A stretch of 19,951 bases of DNA, taken from the NCBI GenBank assembly GCA_038229875.1, contig JBBROA010000077.1, positions 1 to 19,951 of the forward strand, given 5' to 3'. Positions within the stretch are counted from its first letter, which is position 1. Each line of letters begins with the position of its first letter. A program made the position numbers and the translations under genes. The DNA is from JALYUA01 sp038229875. Its GTDB lineage: Bacteria > Acidobacteriota > Thermoanaerobaculia > UBA5066 > Gp7-AA6. Shown here piece after piece: positions 1 through 7,933 of the stretch. Below the pieces are notes generated by a model. That model searched no databases. It had not been told where the DNA came from and saw only the letters and a list, made by a program, of their open reading frames with translations.

Positions 1-669
1 CGACGCCGCCGCGCCGTCGCCCGACTCGATCGCGGCGCGCGCTTCCGTCAGGGCGCGGTCGAGCCTCGCCTCCCGGTTTTCGAGCAGCTTCGCGAGGCGG
101 TCGAAAGCGGCGAGGGCGCGCGGGCGGTCCCCGCCCTCACGGTCGAGCTCCACCGCCCGCACCAGGAGGAAGAGATTTCCGGGCGCCTGCGCCAGCGCCT
201 CCTCGATCTGCCGCCGCGCGCCCGCCCGATCCGGGGCCGCGGCGGAGGAGAGCAGGCGCGCGGCGTTCCAGCGTGAGGAGAGGTCTCGGGGATTCGCCGC
301 GGCGGCCCGGCCGTAGGCACCGGCGGCGACGGCATTTTCTCCGGCCGCCTCGGCCCGCGCTCCCTCGAGCGCCAGAACGCGCGAGTCATTCGGAGCAAGC
401 CGCAGCGCCTCGGCGAGAAACGACTTCGCCGCGGCAGCGTCCTTCCCGCGGAGCGCCGCGACGGCGCCGTCCGCCCAGCCGAGGGGTTCCGACGGAGCGA
501 GTCTCCGGACGGAGGCGAAGCGGGCCTTCGCCGTGGCGAGGTCTCCCTCCTCGAGGCTCGCGAGGCCGACGTTCTTGTCAGCCTCGAGACGGCCGGGCTC
601 GGGGTCGCGAGGCGCGCCGGCGGCGGCGAAGAGAAGAGCAGCGGAAACGAGAAGCCCGGCCAGCGGCAT
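1..669 (-). CDS. Secreted TPR-repeat protein, C-terminus cut by window edge
   Basis: The minus-strand frame stays open from the ATG at 669 to base 1, giving 223 residues without a stop. The first 21 or so residues are hydrophobic (PLAGLLVSAALLFAAAGAP), which looks like an export signal. The rest is Ala/Leu/Arg-rich paired helices with TPR-like spacing, for example the segment ending ALRLAPNDSRVLALEGARA and the segment around AALRGKDAAAAKSFLAEA. It is probably a periplasmic scaffold or protein-protein interaction module; no enzymatic motif is seen. It follows mrp on the same strand after 61 nt and may be the third gene of that operon. The start is uncertain: an in-frame CTG at 699 would add LIRRVPGTAS and give the signal peptide a positive n-region. 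The partner and role are unknown. Confidence 0.75.
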   Translation of the reverse strand, partial: MPLAGLLVSAALLFAAAGAPRDPEPGRLEADKNVGLASLEEGDLATAKARFASVRRLAPSEPLGWADGAVAALRGKDAAAAKSFLAEALRLAPNDSRVLALEGARAEAAGENAVAAGAYGRAAAANPRDLSSRWNAARLLSSAAAPDRAGARRQIEEALAQAPGNLFLLVRAVELDREGGDRPRALAAFDRLAKLLENREARLDRALTEARAAIESGDGAAAS

Positions 670-730
670 CGACGCGGTCCCGGGTACTCTTCGAATCAGT
701 TCCGGAAACGAAGGCCGGGAAAACGCGGGG

Positions 731-1813
731 TCAAGAGACCGGCCCGTCGAGCGTGCGGTAGATCGCCTCCGCGATTCCCATGTACGACGCCGTGACGGAA
801 GACGTGGGCTCTCCCGCTACGATGGGCCGGCCCGAGTCTCCGCCGATCGCGACCTTCGGATCGAGCGGGATCTCGCCTAAGAACGGCACGCGGAGCTGCT
901 TCGCGGTCTTCTCGCCGCCGCCGTGCTTGAAGATCTCCTCGCGGTGCCCGCACTGGGGGCAGAGGAAGTACGACATGTTCTCGATGATCCCGAGGACGGG
1001 AACGTTCACCTTCTGGAACATCGCGAGGCCCTTCCGGGCGTCGATCAGGGAGACGTCCTGCGGGGTCGTGACGATCACCGCTCCCGAGAGATGGATCTTC
1101 TGGGTCAGCGTCAACTGCGCGTCGCCCGTCCCGGGCGGAAGGTCGATCAGAAGGAAGTCGAGGTGTCCCCACGCGACGTCCTGCAGGAACTGCTCGACCG
1201 CCTTCATCACCATCGGGCCTCGCCAGATGACCGGCTGATCGACGTCCATCAGGAATCCGAGCGACATGACCTTCACGCCGTAACGCTCGATGGGGACGAT
1301 CTGGTTTTCGGGATTGATGAAGGGCTTCTCGTCGATCCCCATCATCATCTGCTGCGAGGGTCCGTAGATATCCGAGTCCATGAGGCCGACGCGGTGTCCG
1401 AGCTTTGCCAGCGCAAGGGCGAGGTTCGCGGCAACGGTCGACTTGCCGACGCCCCCCTTTCCGGAGGCGACCGCCACCTTGAAGCGGACGTCGCGGAGAA
1501 GCCCGGGGTCCGTCGGCGGAACGCCCGCGGCGCCGCGGGGAGCGGCCATTGAGGGAGGCTGGACGGACATCCGCACCGTCACGGCGTTCACGCCCGGCAG
1601 CGACCGGAGCTTCTCCTTCGCATCGCGTTCGATCTCTTCCGCGGCGCGCGGCGATTCGGTGGTGATCTCCAGTCGAAACGAGACGTTCCCGCCTCCGACC
1701 GTCAGGTCCTTCACGAACCCGAAGGAGACGATGTCGCGCGACAGTCCCGGGAACTTGACGGTCCGCAGAGTTTCGAGAACTTTTTCTTCCGTCAGGTCGG
1801 TGGTCGGCGGCAT
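731..1813 (-). CDS. mrp: Mrp/ApbC/NBP35-family iron-sulfur cluster carrier P-loop ATPase
   Basis: A 360-residue protein. Residues 1-85 are a MIP18/DUF59-type domain (TEEKVLETLRTVKFPG...). After a Pro/Ala linker comes the ParA/MinD-like ATPase with the deviant Walker A SGKGGVGKST at about 117-126, DSDIYGPS at 147-153, a Walker B-like LLIDLPPGTGD at about 221-231, and a CPQC pair at 285-288. In this family the CxxC binds a bridging [4Fe-4S] cluster in the dimer, and the protein passes clusters to apo-proteins in the cytosol. The ATG at 1813 is preferred over the longer frame because GGGAG lies 5-6 nt upstream and DUF59 starts just after it; upstream sequence would overlap plsC. It is second in the plsC-mrp unit (22 nt gap). 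The family call is very secure; specific client proteins are unknown. Confidence 0.95.
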   Translation of the reverse strand: MPPTTDLTEEKVLETLRTVKFPGLSRDIVSFGFVKDLTVGGGNVSFRLEITTESPRAAEEIERDAKEKLRSLPGVNAVTVRMSVQPPSMAAPRGAAGVPPTDPGLLRDVRFKVAVASGKGGVGKSTVAANLALALAKLGHRVGLMDSDIYGPSQQMMMGIDEKPFINPENQIVPIERYGVKVMSLGFLMDVDQPVIWRGPMVMKAVEQFLQDVAWGHLDFLLIDLPPGTGDAQLTLTQKIHLSGAVIVTTPQDVSLIDARKGLAMFQKVNVPVLGIIENMSYFLCPQCGHREEIFKHGGGEKTAKQLRVPFLGEIPLDPKVAIGGDSGRPIVAGEPTSSVTASYMGIAEAIYRTLDGPVS

Positions 1814-1835
1814 TCGGTCTCCCGCGGCGAAATTA

Positions 1836-2573
1836 TCACGCGCCGCCGGCGCCGCGCGCCGCGGCGGCCTCATCGCGCAGCGCGGAGACGGCGGCGCGCG
1901 CCGAAGCCGTCAGCGCGGCGCGATCTTTCGTCTCGAGCCCCGCCGTCGAAATCGGCTCTCCGATCGCCAGCACGACGCGGCCTGCGCTCGGAACGAGAGA
2001 CTCGCGCGACAACACCTGGCGCGTCCCGGAGATCGCCACGGGCATGAGAGGGCAGCCCGAGCGCAGGGCCAGGAGCGCCGCGCCTTTCTTGAAAGGGAGG
2101 AGGTCCCCGGTGCGCGTGCGCGTCTCCTCGGGGAAGATCACCACGGAGCGGCCGCTTTCGAGGCGAGAGAGCGCGGCCTCGAACGTGGACGCGCTCCGGG
2201 CGCGATCTCCGCGGTCGACGGGCACGAACCCCGCCGCGCGGATCGACCAGCCGAGGACCGGCACCCGGAAGACGCTCCGCTTGGCGAGGAAGCGCACCTG
2301 GAGCGGCACGCTCGCGAGCAGGACCAGGATGTCGGCGAGGCTCTCGTGGTTCGCGACGAGGACGACAGGAGGAAGGCCGGAAAGCCGCTCGGGACGGAGC
2401 ACCCGGAGCGACACCCCCGAGAAGGCGAGGATCGTCCGGGCCCATCCGCGGGCAAAGCGCAGGAACCAGTCGCCGCGGGGCGGGACGAACGCGGCGAAGA
2501 TGGCCGGGATCCCAAAGAGGAGGGTCGCCAGGGAGATCCCGAGCCAGACGAGCCCCGCGCGCAACATCCGCAT
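1836..2573 (-). CDS. plsC: 1-acyl-sn-glycerol-3-phosphate acyltransferase-like (PlsC/LPLAT family)
   Basis: About 245 residues. Hydrophobic segments at 8-30 suggest membrane anchoring. The acyltransferase H-x4-D motif is NHESLAD (H76, D81), followed by FLAKRSVFRVPVLGW and the acceptor-binding block FPEETRTRTG at about 147-156. The usual form of that block is FPEGTRS, so Gly is replaced by Glu150 here. The family transfers an acyl chain to lysophosphatidate or a related lysolipid at the inner membrane; substrate cannot be read from sequence. The open frame extends to 2702, but that would cross the divergent mlaE promoter. The ATG at 2573 lies 11 nt after a TACGAT box and is the likely start; an ATG at 2567 is the alternative. 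First gene of plsC-mrp-(TPR), divergent from the mla operon. Confidence 0.88.
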   Translation of the reverse strand: MRMLRAGLVWLGISLATLLFGIPAIFAAFVPPRGDWFLRFARGWARTILAFSGVSLRVLRPERLSGLPPVVLVANHESLADILVLLASVPLQVRFLAKRSVFRVPVLGWSIRAAGFVPVDRGDRARSASTFEAALSRLESGRSVVIFPEETRTRTGDLLPFKKGAALLALRSGCPLMPVAISGTRQVLSRESLVPSAGRVVLAIGEPISTAGLETKDRAALTASARAAVSALRDEAAAARGAGGA

Positions 2574-2584
2574 CGGAAGGGCGG

Positions 2585-2590
2585 ATCGTA
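2585..2590 (-). promoter_or_regulatory. Candidate -10 box (TACGAT) for plsC
   Basis: On the minus strand TACGAT is followed by CCGCC and then the plsC ATG after 11 nt in total. It matches the TANNNT box seen before every operon head in this window. No convincing -35 hexamer is visible. Confidence 0.45.
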
Positions 2591-2678
2591 GCAGCCCGGA
2601 TTCAAGGACGTCCCGCGATCCCGCGCGGAAGGTTTTGAGCGCGCGCCGCTCCGTGAGCAAGTCTTCCCGCTCCCGATG

Positions 2679-2707
2679 TTTACGTCCAGACGCGAGCGGC
2701 ATACAAT
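2679..2707 (+). promoter_or_regulatory. Candidate sigma70-type promoter for the mla operon
   Basis: TTTACG (2679-2684) and TACAAT (2702-2707) are separated by 17 bp, the ideal spacing. The -10 ends 9 nt before the mlaE ATG, so the predicted transcript start is about 3 nt upstream of the codon. No ribosome-binding site fits in that leader. This is the only box in the window with a recognisable -35. Confidence 0.6.
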
Positions 2708-2716
2708 CGCGAGCGG

Positions 2717-3544
2717 ATGCCCGCGCCTCAACAGTCCGCCACCGCCCTTTTCTACCGGAACTTCCGATGGCTCCGCTTTGTGGACCGCTTCGGGCACAAG
2801 GGTCAGGCGGTCGTGGAGTACGTCGGGGGGCTCACCCAGCTCGCCGGTCAGACGCTCGTCGGAGCGGTCAGTCGCCCTTTTTACGGCGCCGAAGCCCTTC
2901 GTCAGATGGACGAGATCGGCGTCAAATCGGTCTCGATCACCGGGATCACGGCGCTCTTCACGGGGATGGTGCTCGCCCTCCAGACGGCCTATTCCTTAGC
3001 CGCGTTCGGCGGGAAGCAATTCGTGGGTCGCGTCGTCTCGCTCTCCCTCGTCCGCGAGCTCGGCCCGGTGTTGACCGCGCTGATGGTCGGAGGCCGTGTC
3101 GGATCGGGCATCACCGCGGAGCTCGGATCCATGCAGGTCACGGAACAGGTCGACGCGCTCCGCGCCATGGCGATCTCTCCGGTGCGCCGTCTGGTCGTCC
3201 CCCGGGTCCTGGCGACTCTCATCATGATGCCCGTCTTAGCCGCGCTGGCGGACGTCCTCGGCATCCTGGGCGGGCTCGGGATCGCGATCGTCGAGCTGCA
3301 GATGACGACGCAGGATTACCTGACCAGCATATGGAATCAGCTCCAGATCTCCGACATCATGAGCGGACTCGCCAAGACCTTTTTCTTCGGGTTCGAGATC
3401 GCGCTGATCGGCTGCTGGAACGGCCTGCGCACCGAGGGCGGAGCCGCAGCGGTCGGCATCGCGACGACGCGCACGGTCGTGTTCGCCTCGATCTGCGTCC
3501 TGATCTCGGACTTCTTTCTAACGAAGCTCTTCCTTTCACTGTGA
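2717..3544 (+). CDS. mlaE: MlaE/YrbE-family ABC lipid transporter permease
   Basis: A 275-residue inner-membrane protein with several hydrophobic helices. It carries the conserved MlaE block ELGPVLTALMVGGRVGSGI followed by AELGSMQVTEQVDALRAMA (about residues 113-150), plus an N-terminal amphipathic stretch (FVDRFGHKGQAVVEYVGG). In known Mla/MCE systems the permease dimer sits with MlaF ATPase and a MlaD/MCE hexamer to move phospholipids between inner and outer membranes. Here the three genes are in the order permease, ATPase, MCE with near-zero gaps, so the complex is complete except for MlaB- and MlaC-like partners, which I do not see. The ATG at 2717 is set by the upstream promoter-like TACAAT. 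Confidence 0.96.
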   Translation: MPAPQQSATALFYRNFRWLRFVDRFGHKGQAVVEYVGGLTQLAGQTLVGAVSRPFYGAEALRQMDEIGVKSVSITGITALFTGMVLALQTAYSLAAFGGKQFVGRVVSLSLVRELGPVLTALMVGGRVGSGITAELGSMQVTEQVDALRAMAISPVRRLVVPRVLATLIMMPVLAALADVLGILGGLGIAIVELQMTTQDYLTSIWNQLQISDIMSGLAKTFFFGFEIALIGCWNGLRTEGGAAAVGIATTRTVVFASICVLISDFFLTKLFLSL

Positions 3545-3551
3545 TCCGTCG

Positions 3552-4391
3552 ATGAGCACCGTGGCCAGCCCAACGCGCGAGAGGGGAGCGCCGCGCCCGC
3601 GCGGAGAAACAGTTGTCGAGTTCGTCGACGTGTGGAAACGCTATGGCGCCCGCGAAATCCTGGCCGGGGTCAACCTGAGCGTCTACCGCGGAGAGGTGCT
3701 CTGCATCCTCGGGCCTTCCGGAACGGGCAAGAGCGTGGCGCTCCGCCACATCAACGGGTTGACCAAGCCTGACGCCGGTGACGTGCGGGTCTTCGGGGAA
3801 TCGATCGTTCCCCTGAGCGAGGACCAGCTCTCGCCCGTCCGAAGGCGCCTGGCGATGCTCTTCCAGGGCGGGGCGCTCTTCGACTCGATGAACGTCGAGC
3901 AGAACATCGCATTTCCGTTGAAAGAGCATACGGACAAGACATCGAAGGAGATCGCCGAGCTCGTCGCGGAAAAGCTCCAGATGGTCGGCCTCCCGGGGAC
4001 TCAGAAGAAGATGCCGTCCGAGCTCTCGGGCGGAATGAAGAAGCGGATTGCGCTTGCCCGCTCGATCGCGCTCGAGCCCGAGATCATCCTGTATGACGAA
4101 CCGACTACGGGACTCGACCCTCTCACCTCCGAGAAGATCGCGCAGATGATCGTCGACATCAACCTGCGCATCCGAACGACATCCGTGGTCGTCACGCACG
4201 ACATCGTCGCCGCCCGAACGGTCGCGGACCGCCTGGCGTTCCTCCACCAGGGCCGTTTCCAGTTCGTCGGCACGTTCGACGAAGCGGCCCGGGGAGCCCA
4301 CCCGGTGCTTTCCGAATATTTCCGATCCATGGGATTCCCCTGCGGCACCGGGGCGTTTCCTGCCGTCGAAGGGAGAACCGTTGGTCAATGA
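3552..4391 (+). CDS. mlaF: MlaF-family ABC transporter ATP-binding protein
   Basis: A 279-residue nucleotide-binding domain with a slightly long N-terminus (about 20 residues before the first strand). Walker A is GPSGTGKS (54-61), the Q-loop region is MLFQGGALFDSMNVEQNIAF, the signature is LSGGMKKR (158-165), Walker B is IILYDEPTTGLD (178-189) and the H-loop is VVVTHD (H216). LFQGGALFDSMNVEQNI and LSGGMKKRIALARSIALEPE are typical of MlaF/Ttg2A rather than general importers. It lies 7 nt after mlaE and overlaps mlaD by 11 nt, which suggests translational coupling. It would power lipid transfer through the MlaE/MCE complex at the cytoplasmic face. Confidence 0.95.
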   Translation: MSTVASPTRERGAPRPRGETVVEFVDVWKRYGAREILAGVNLSVYRGEVLCILGPSGTGKSVALRHINGLTKPDAGDVRVFGESIVPLSEDQLSPVRRRLAMLFQGGALFDSMNVEQNIAFPLKEHTDKTSKEIAELVAEKLQMVGLPGTQKKMPSELSGGMKKRIALARSIALEPEIILYDEPTTGLDPLTSEKIAQMIVDINLRIRTTSVVVTHDIVAARTVADRLAFLHQGRFQFVGTFDEAARGAHPVLSEYFRSMGFPCGTGAFPAVEGRTVGQ

Positions 4392-5637
4392 GCCTCAGGT
4401 CGGCCGCAGATTCCGCGTCGGGCTCGTCGTCTTGGTCGCGCTGGTCGCGCTCATGGCCGGCATCCTGATGGTCGGCCGCCGGGCGAACCTGTTTCGGAAG
4501 AAATTCCCGTACGAGACCCGGTTCGACTCCGCGGCGGGGCTCGTGGCCGGGAACCCGGTCCGATTGAACGGAGTGACGGTCGGAAATGTGATCGAGGTCA
4601 TCCTCTCGCCCGACCCTGCTGACCGCACCGTGCGGGTGGTGTACGACGTGGACCGCCGCGCGGCGCCGCGCCTGAGGAAGGGCACGCGCGCCTCGATCAA
4701 AACGATCGGCCTTCTGGGCGACAAATACATCGACCTCGCGGGCGGCACGGCCGAGGAACCTGTCGTGCCGATGAACGGAACGATCCCTCCCGCGCCGGGC
4801 GCCGGAATCGAGCGGCTGCTCGAGGGGAGCGGCGACCTCTTGACCGACCTGTCCGGAATCGCGCGTTCGCTCAAGAACATCCTCGGCCGGACCGAACAGG
4901 GCAAAGGCTTTCTCGGCGCGCTGACGACGGACAGTCCCGAAAGCGCGCGGCTCGAAAACGGGCTTCAGACGACGCTCAACACGTTGAACGGAATCCTGAA
5001 GAAGGTCGATTCGGGGCACGGACTGGTCGGGAAGCTGCTCGTCGACGAGAAGTACGGCCGTGAGACCGGCGACTCGCTGCGAGGCGCCGTCCGGTCGATG
5101 CAGAGCGTCTTCGCGAAAGTCGACGAGAATTTGAAGTCGAACACCGGCGCTTTGCCCGCGCTCTTAAACGACCCGGAGGGCAAGAAGAAGGTTTACGCGC
5201 TCGTCGACAACCTCTCCGCCGCCGCGGTCTCCCTGGCGAAGGTGACGTCGCAGCTCGAGAAGGGCAACGGCGCCCTCCCGCTCCTTCTCCACGACGAGCG
5301 GTTCGGCCGCGAGTTCACGAACAACCTGAGGAACTTCTCGAAGCGGCTCGACTCGATCGGCCGAAAGCTCGACGAGGGAGACGGGACGGCCGGCAAGCTC
5401 ATCAACGATCCCTCCATCTTCGACGCGGCCAACGACCTCGTGGTCGGGGTCCACGAATCGAAGCTGCTGCGCTGGCTCGTCCGAGACCGGCAGAAGTCCG
5501 GCATCAAAAAGCGCTACACCGATACCCACGGCAAGTCCGCGGCCCGCGACGACGAGGGTCCCGAGGCGGACGCGACACCGGCTCCCCTCCCGACTCCGAC
5601 CCCCAAGGCGGCGTCCCGGCCGGGCGCTTCGAAGTGA
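4381..5637 (+). CDS. mlaD: MlaD-like MCE-domain lipid-binding protein with helical repeat tail
   Basis: A 418-residue protein starting at TTG with GGGAG 5 nt upstream (4371-4375), inside the end of mlaF. One transmembrane helix (13-32) is followed by a single MCE domain (about 43-120: FDSAAGLVAGNPVRLNGVTV...). A long helical tail has five approximately 40-residue repeats beginning near residues 174, 212, 254, 295 and 333, each with a core like GxGxxxKLLxDxxxG. The last 30 residues are charged then Pro/Ala/Thr-rich. E. coli MlaD is about 183 residues, so this is a long-tailed form, as in many other MCE proteins. The tail could extend across the periplasm as a lipid conduit or tether. The stop overlaps the next gene (GTGA). 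Family sure; conduit role inferred. Confidence 0.93.
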   Translation: MVNEPQVGRRFRVGLVVLVALVALMAGILMVGRRANLFRKKFPYETRFDSAAGLVAGNPVRLNGVTVGNVIEVILSPDPADRTVRVVYDVDRRAAPRLRKGTRASIKTIGLLGDKYIDLAGGTAEEPVVPMNGTIPPAPGAGIERLLEGSGDLLTDLSGIARSLKNILGRTEQGKGFLGALTTDSPESARLENGLQTTLNTLNGILKKVDSGHGLVGKLLVDEKYGRETGDSLRGAVRSMQSVFAKVDENLKSNTGALPALLNDPEGKKKVYALVDNLSAAAVSLAKVTSQLEKGNGALPLLLHDERFGREFTNNLRNFSKRLDSIGRKLDEGDGTAGKLINDPSIFDAANDLVVGVHESKLLRWLVRDRQKSGIKKRYTDTHGKSAARDDEGPEADATPAPLPTPTPKAASRPGASK

Positions 5638-6584
5638 ACGTCCTCATCACGGGAGGAGCCGGGTTCATCGGCTCGCACATCGCCGACCGGCGCCTCGAAA
5701 AAGGCGATCGGGTCGTCGTGCTGGACGACTTCAACGACTTCTACGACCCGGCTCTGAAGCGGCAGAACGTCGCCAGACACGCCGGAAATCCCCGGTACCG
5801 CGTCGTCGAGGCCGACATACGCGACCGGGACGCGGTGTTCCGCGTGTTTCGGGAAGAACCCTTCGACACGATCGTGCACCTCGCCGCGCGCGCGGGGGTT
5901 CGGCCGTCGCTCGCCGCGCCGGTGCTCTACGAGGAGGTGAATTGCATCGGCACTCTCCACCTCCTCGACGCCGCCGTCGAACACGGAAAGCCCCGCTTCG
6001 TCTTCGCCTCGTCATCCTCGGTCTACGGAATCAACGCAAAGACGCCGTCTTCGGAGGACGACCCGATCGACCGGCCGATCTCCCCTTACGCGACGACCAA
6101 GCGCGCGGGAGAGCTGCACGTCTTCACGGCTCACCACATCCACGGCCTCGACGCGATCTGCCTGCGGTTCTTCACCGTCTACGGCCCGCGGCAGCGGCCC
6201 GAGATGGCGATCGCGCGGTTCATCCGCTCTATCGATAGCGGCGAGTCGATTCCGTTCTTCGGCGACGGCGAGTCGCTGCGCGACTACACGTACGTCGACG
6301 ACATCGCGGACGGCGTCGAGTCGGCGATCGTGGGCCCCCCCGGCTTCGAGATCGTGAACCTGGGCGGCTCGCGTCCGGTCACGCTGAAGCGGCTCGTCGA
6401 GGAGATCGAGCGGGCGCTCGGAAAAAAAGCGCGGCTCGAGCGGCTTGCGAACCAGCCGGGCGACGTGCCGGTCACGTACGCCGACGTCACGAAAGCCGAA
6501 AGACTGCTCGATTTTCGAGCGCGCGTTCCCCTCGAGGAGGGGATCCGGAGGAGCGTCGCATGGTATCGAACGCACGGGGCTTGA
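5634..6584 (+). CDS. NAD-dependent nucleotide-sugar epimerase, UDP-glucuronate 4-epimerase-like
   Basis: A 316-residue extended short-chain dehydrogenase/reductase. The Rossmann glycine motif is GGAGFIG (7-13), followed by LDDFNDFYDPALKRQNV, a stretch typical of UDP-glucuronate 4-epimerases. The catalytic set is SSSSVYG (127-132) and Y152-x3-K156 in SPYATTKRAGE; YGPRQRPEMAI and FGDGESLRDYTYVDD follow. The family interconverts UDP-glucuronate and UDP-galacturonate in the cytosol. The adjoining UDP-glucose dehydrogenase, which makes UDP-glucuronate, supports this substrate; a UDP-Glc/UDP-Gal epimerase is the alternative. The GTG start overlaps the mlaD stop (GTGA), so it is coupled to the lipid-transport genes. 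The overlap argues that it belongs to the same mRNA. Confidence 0.85.
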   Translation: MNVLITGGAGFIGSHIADRRLEKGDRVVVLDDFNDFYDPALKRQNVARHAGNPRYRVVEADIRDRDAVFRVFREEPFDTIVHLAARAGVRPSLAAPVLYEEVNCIGTLHLLDAAVEHGKPRFVFASSSSVYGINAKTPSSEDDPIDRPISPYATTKRAGELHVFTAHHIHGLDAICLRFFTVYGPRQRPEMAIARFIRSIDSGESIPFFGDGESLRDYTYVDDIADGVESAIVGPPGFEIVNLGGSRPVTLKRLVEEIERALGKKARLERLANQPGDVPVTYADVTKAERLLDFRARVPLEEGIRRSVAWYRTHGA

Positions 6585-6588
6585 GCGC

Positions 6589-7887
6589 ATGAACATCTGC
6601 ATGGTCGGGACCGGCTACGTCGGCCTGGTGACGGGAGCCTGCCTCGCGGACTTCGGTATGAACGTCCTCTGTGTGGACAAGGATGAGCCGAAGATCGCCG
6701 CCCTCCAGCGCGGCGAGATCCCCATCTACGAGCCGGGGCTGGAAGAGATCGTCGCGAAGAACGAGCGCGCCGGGCGCCTCAAGTTCACCACCGACTTGAA
6801 GAGCGCGATCGAGACCTCGCTCGCGATCTTCATCGCGGTCGGAACGCCCCCGAAGGCCGACGGCTCGCCGGACCTGACGTTCGTCCGCCAGGTCGCGGAG
6901 GCGGTCGCCGTCCACATGAACGGCTACAAGGTCGTCGTCACGAAATCGACCGTGCCGACCGGAACCGGAAAGATGATCGAGCAGATCATGCGGGAGAATG
7001 ACGGGAAGCACGCGTTCTCGATCGTGTCGAACCCCGAATTCCTGCGCGAAGGCTCAGCGATCGCCGATTTCCTGCGGCCCGACCGGATCGTCATCGGGGC
7101 GTCCGATCAGAAGGCGGTCGAGGTGATGCAGGAGATCTACTCGCCGCTGTACCTGATCGAGACGCCCTTCGTGATCACCGACGTCGCCTCCGCGGAGCTG
7201 ATCAAGTACGCTTCGAACGGATTTCTAGCCGTGAAGATCTCGTTCATCAACGAGATTGCGCGCCTGTGCGAGCTGATGAACGCCGACGTGCACGACGTGG
7301 CGCGGGGGATGGGGCTCGACAAGCGCATCGGGGGCAAGTTCCTGCATCCCGGCCCCGGGTTCGGCGGCTCCTGTTTTCCGAAGGACACGTCCGCCGCCGC
7401 CGATCTCGCGCGCCAGCATGGGTATGAGTTCCGCATCATCGAGGCCACGATGCAGGTCAACCGCGAGACCAAGGCCCGCATGATCGAGAAGATCGAAAAA
7501 GCGGCCGGACCCCTGTCGGGCCGGACGGGCGCGGTACTCGGACTTTCCTTCAAGCCGGAGACCGACGACATCCGGGAGTCTCCGGCGACGTCGGTCGTGG
7601 CGGGGCTTCTCAAATCCGGAGCCCGCATCCGGGCGTTCGATCCCGCGGCCATGGAGAACGCCCGCGCCCTCTTCCCCGAAGTCCACTATGCGAGCGACGC
7701 CTACGACTGCGCGAAGGGAGCCGACTTCCTCGTCCTCGCCACCGAATGGAACGAGTTCCGGGCTCTCGACCTGCCGCGGCTCGCGGGCGTCATGAAGTCT
7801 AAGACGATAATCGATCTGCGAAATGTCTACGACCCCAGCACGATGAAGGAGGCGGGATGGAGTTACACCGGAGTGGGACGAGGTTGA
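6589..7887 (+). CDS. ugd: UDP-glucose 6-dehydrogenase
   Basis: A 432-residue enzyme of normal length. The NAD motif is GTGYVG (7-12), followed by YEPGLEE (48-54), AVGTPPKADGSPDL, TKSTVPTGT, SNPEFLREGSAIADF, the lysine-containing KYASNGFLAVKISFINE (207-222) and the catalytic cysteine in GPGFGGSCFPKD (C262). It oxidises UDP-glucose twice with NAD+ to UDP-glucuronate in the cytosol. The frame is open further upstream, but the ATG at 6589 is chosen because the Rossmann fold starts immediately and the previous gene ends 4 nt before it. It feeds both neighbours: the 4-epimerase upstream and the decarboxylase downstream. Confidence 0.97.
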   Translation: MNICMVGTGYVGLVTGACLADFGMNVLCVDKDEPKIAALQRGEIPIYEPGLEEIVAKNERAGRLKFTTDLKSAIETSLAIFIAVGTPPKADGSPDLTFVRQVAEAVAVHMNGYKVVVTKSTVPTGTGKMIEQIMRENDGKHAFSIVSNPEFLREGSAIADFLRPDRIVIGASDQKAVEVMQEIYSPLYLIETPFVITDVASAELIKYASNGFLAVKISFINEIARLCELMNADVHDVARGMGLDKRIGGKFLHPGPGFGGSCFPKDTSAAADLARQHGYEFRIIEATMQVNRETKARMIEKIEKAAGPLSGRTGAVLGLSFKPETDDIRESPATSVVAGLLKSGARIRAFDPAAMENARALFPEVHYASDAYDCAKGADFLVLATEWNEFRALDLPRLAGVMKSKTIIDLRNVYDPSTMKEAGWSYTGVGRG

Positions 7888-7933
7888 CGGAAGCCGTGAG
7901 AAAAGTTCAGGCGCTTTCGCGGGTCGGTCTCTG

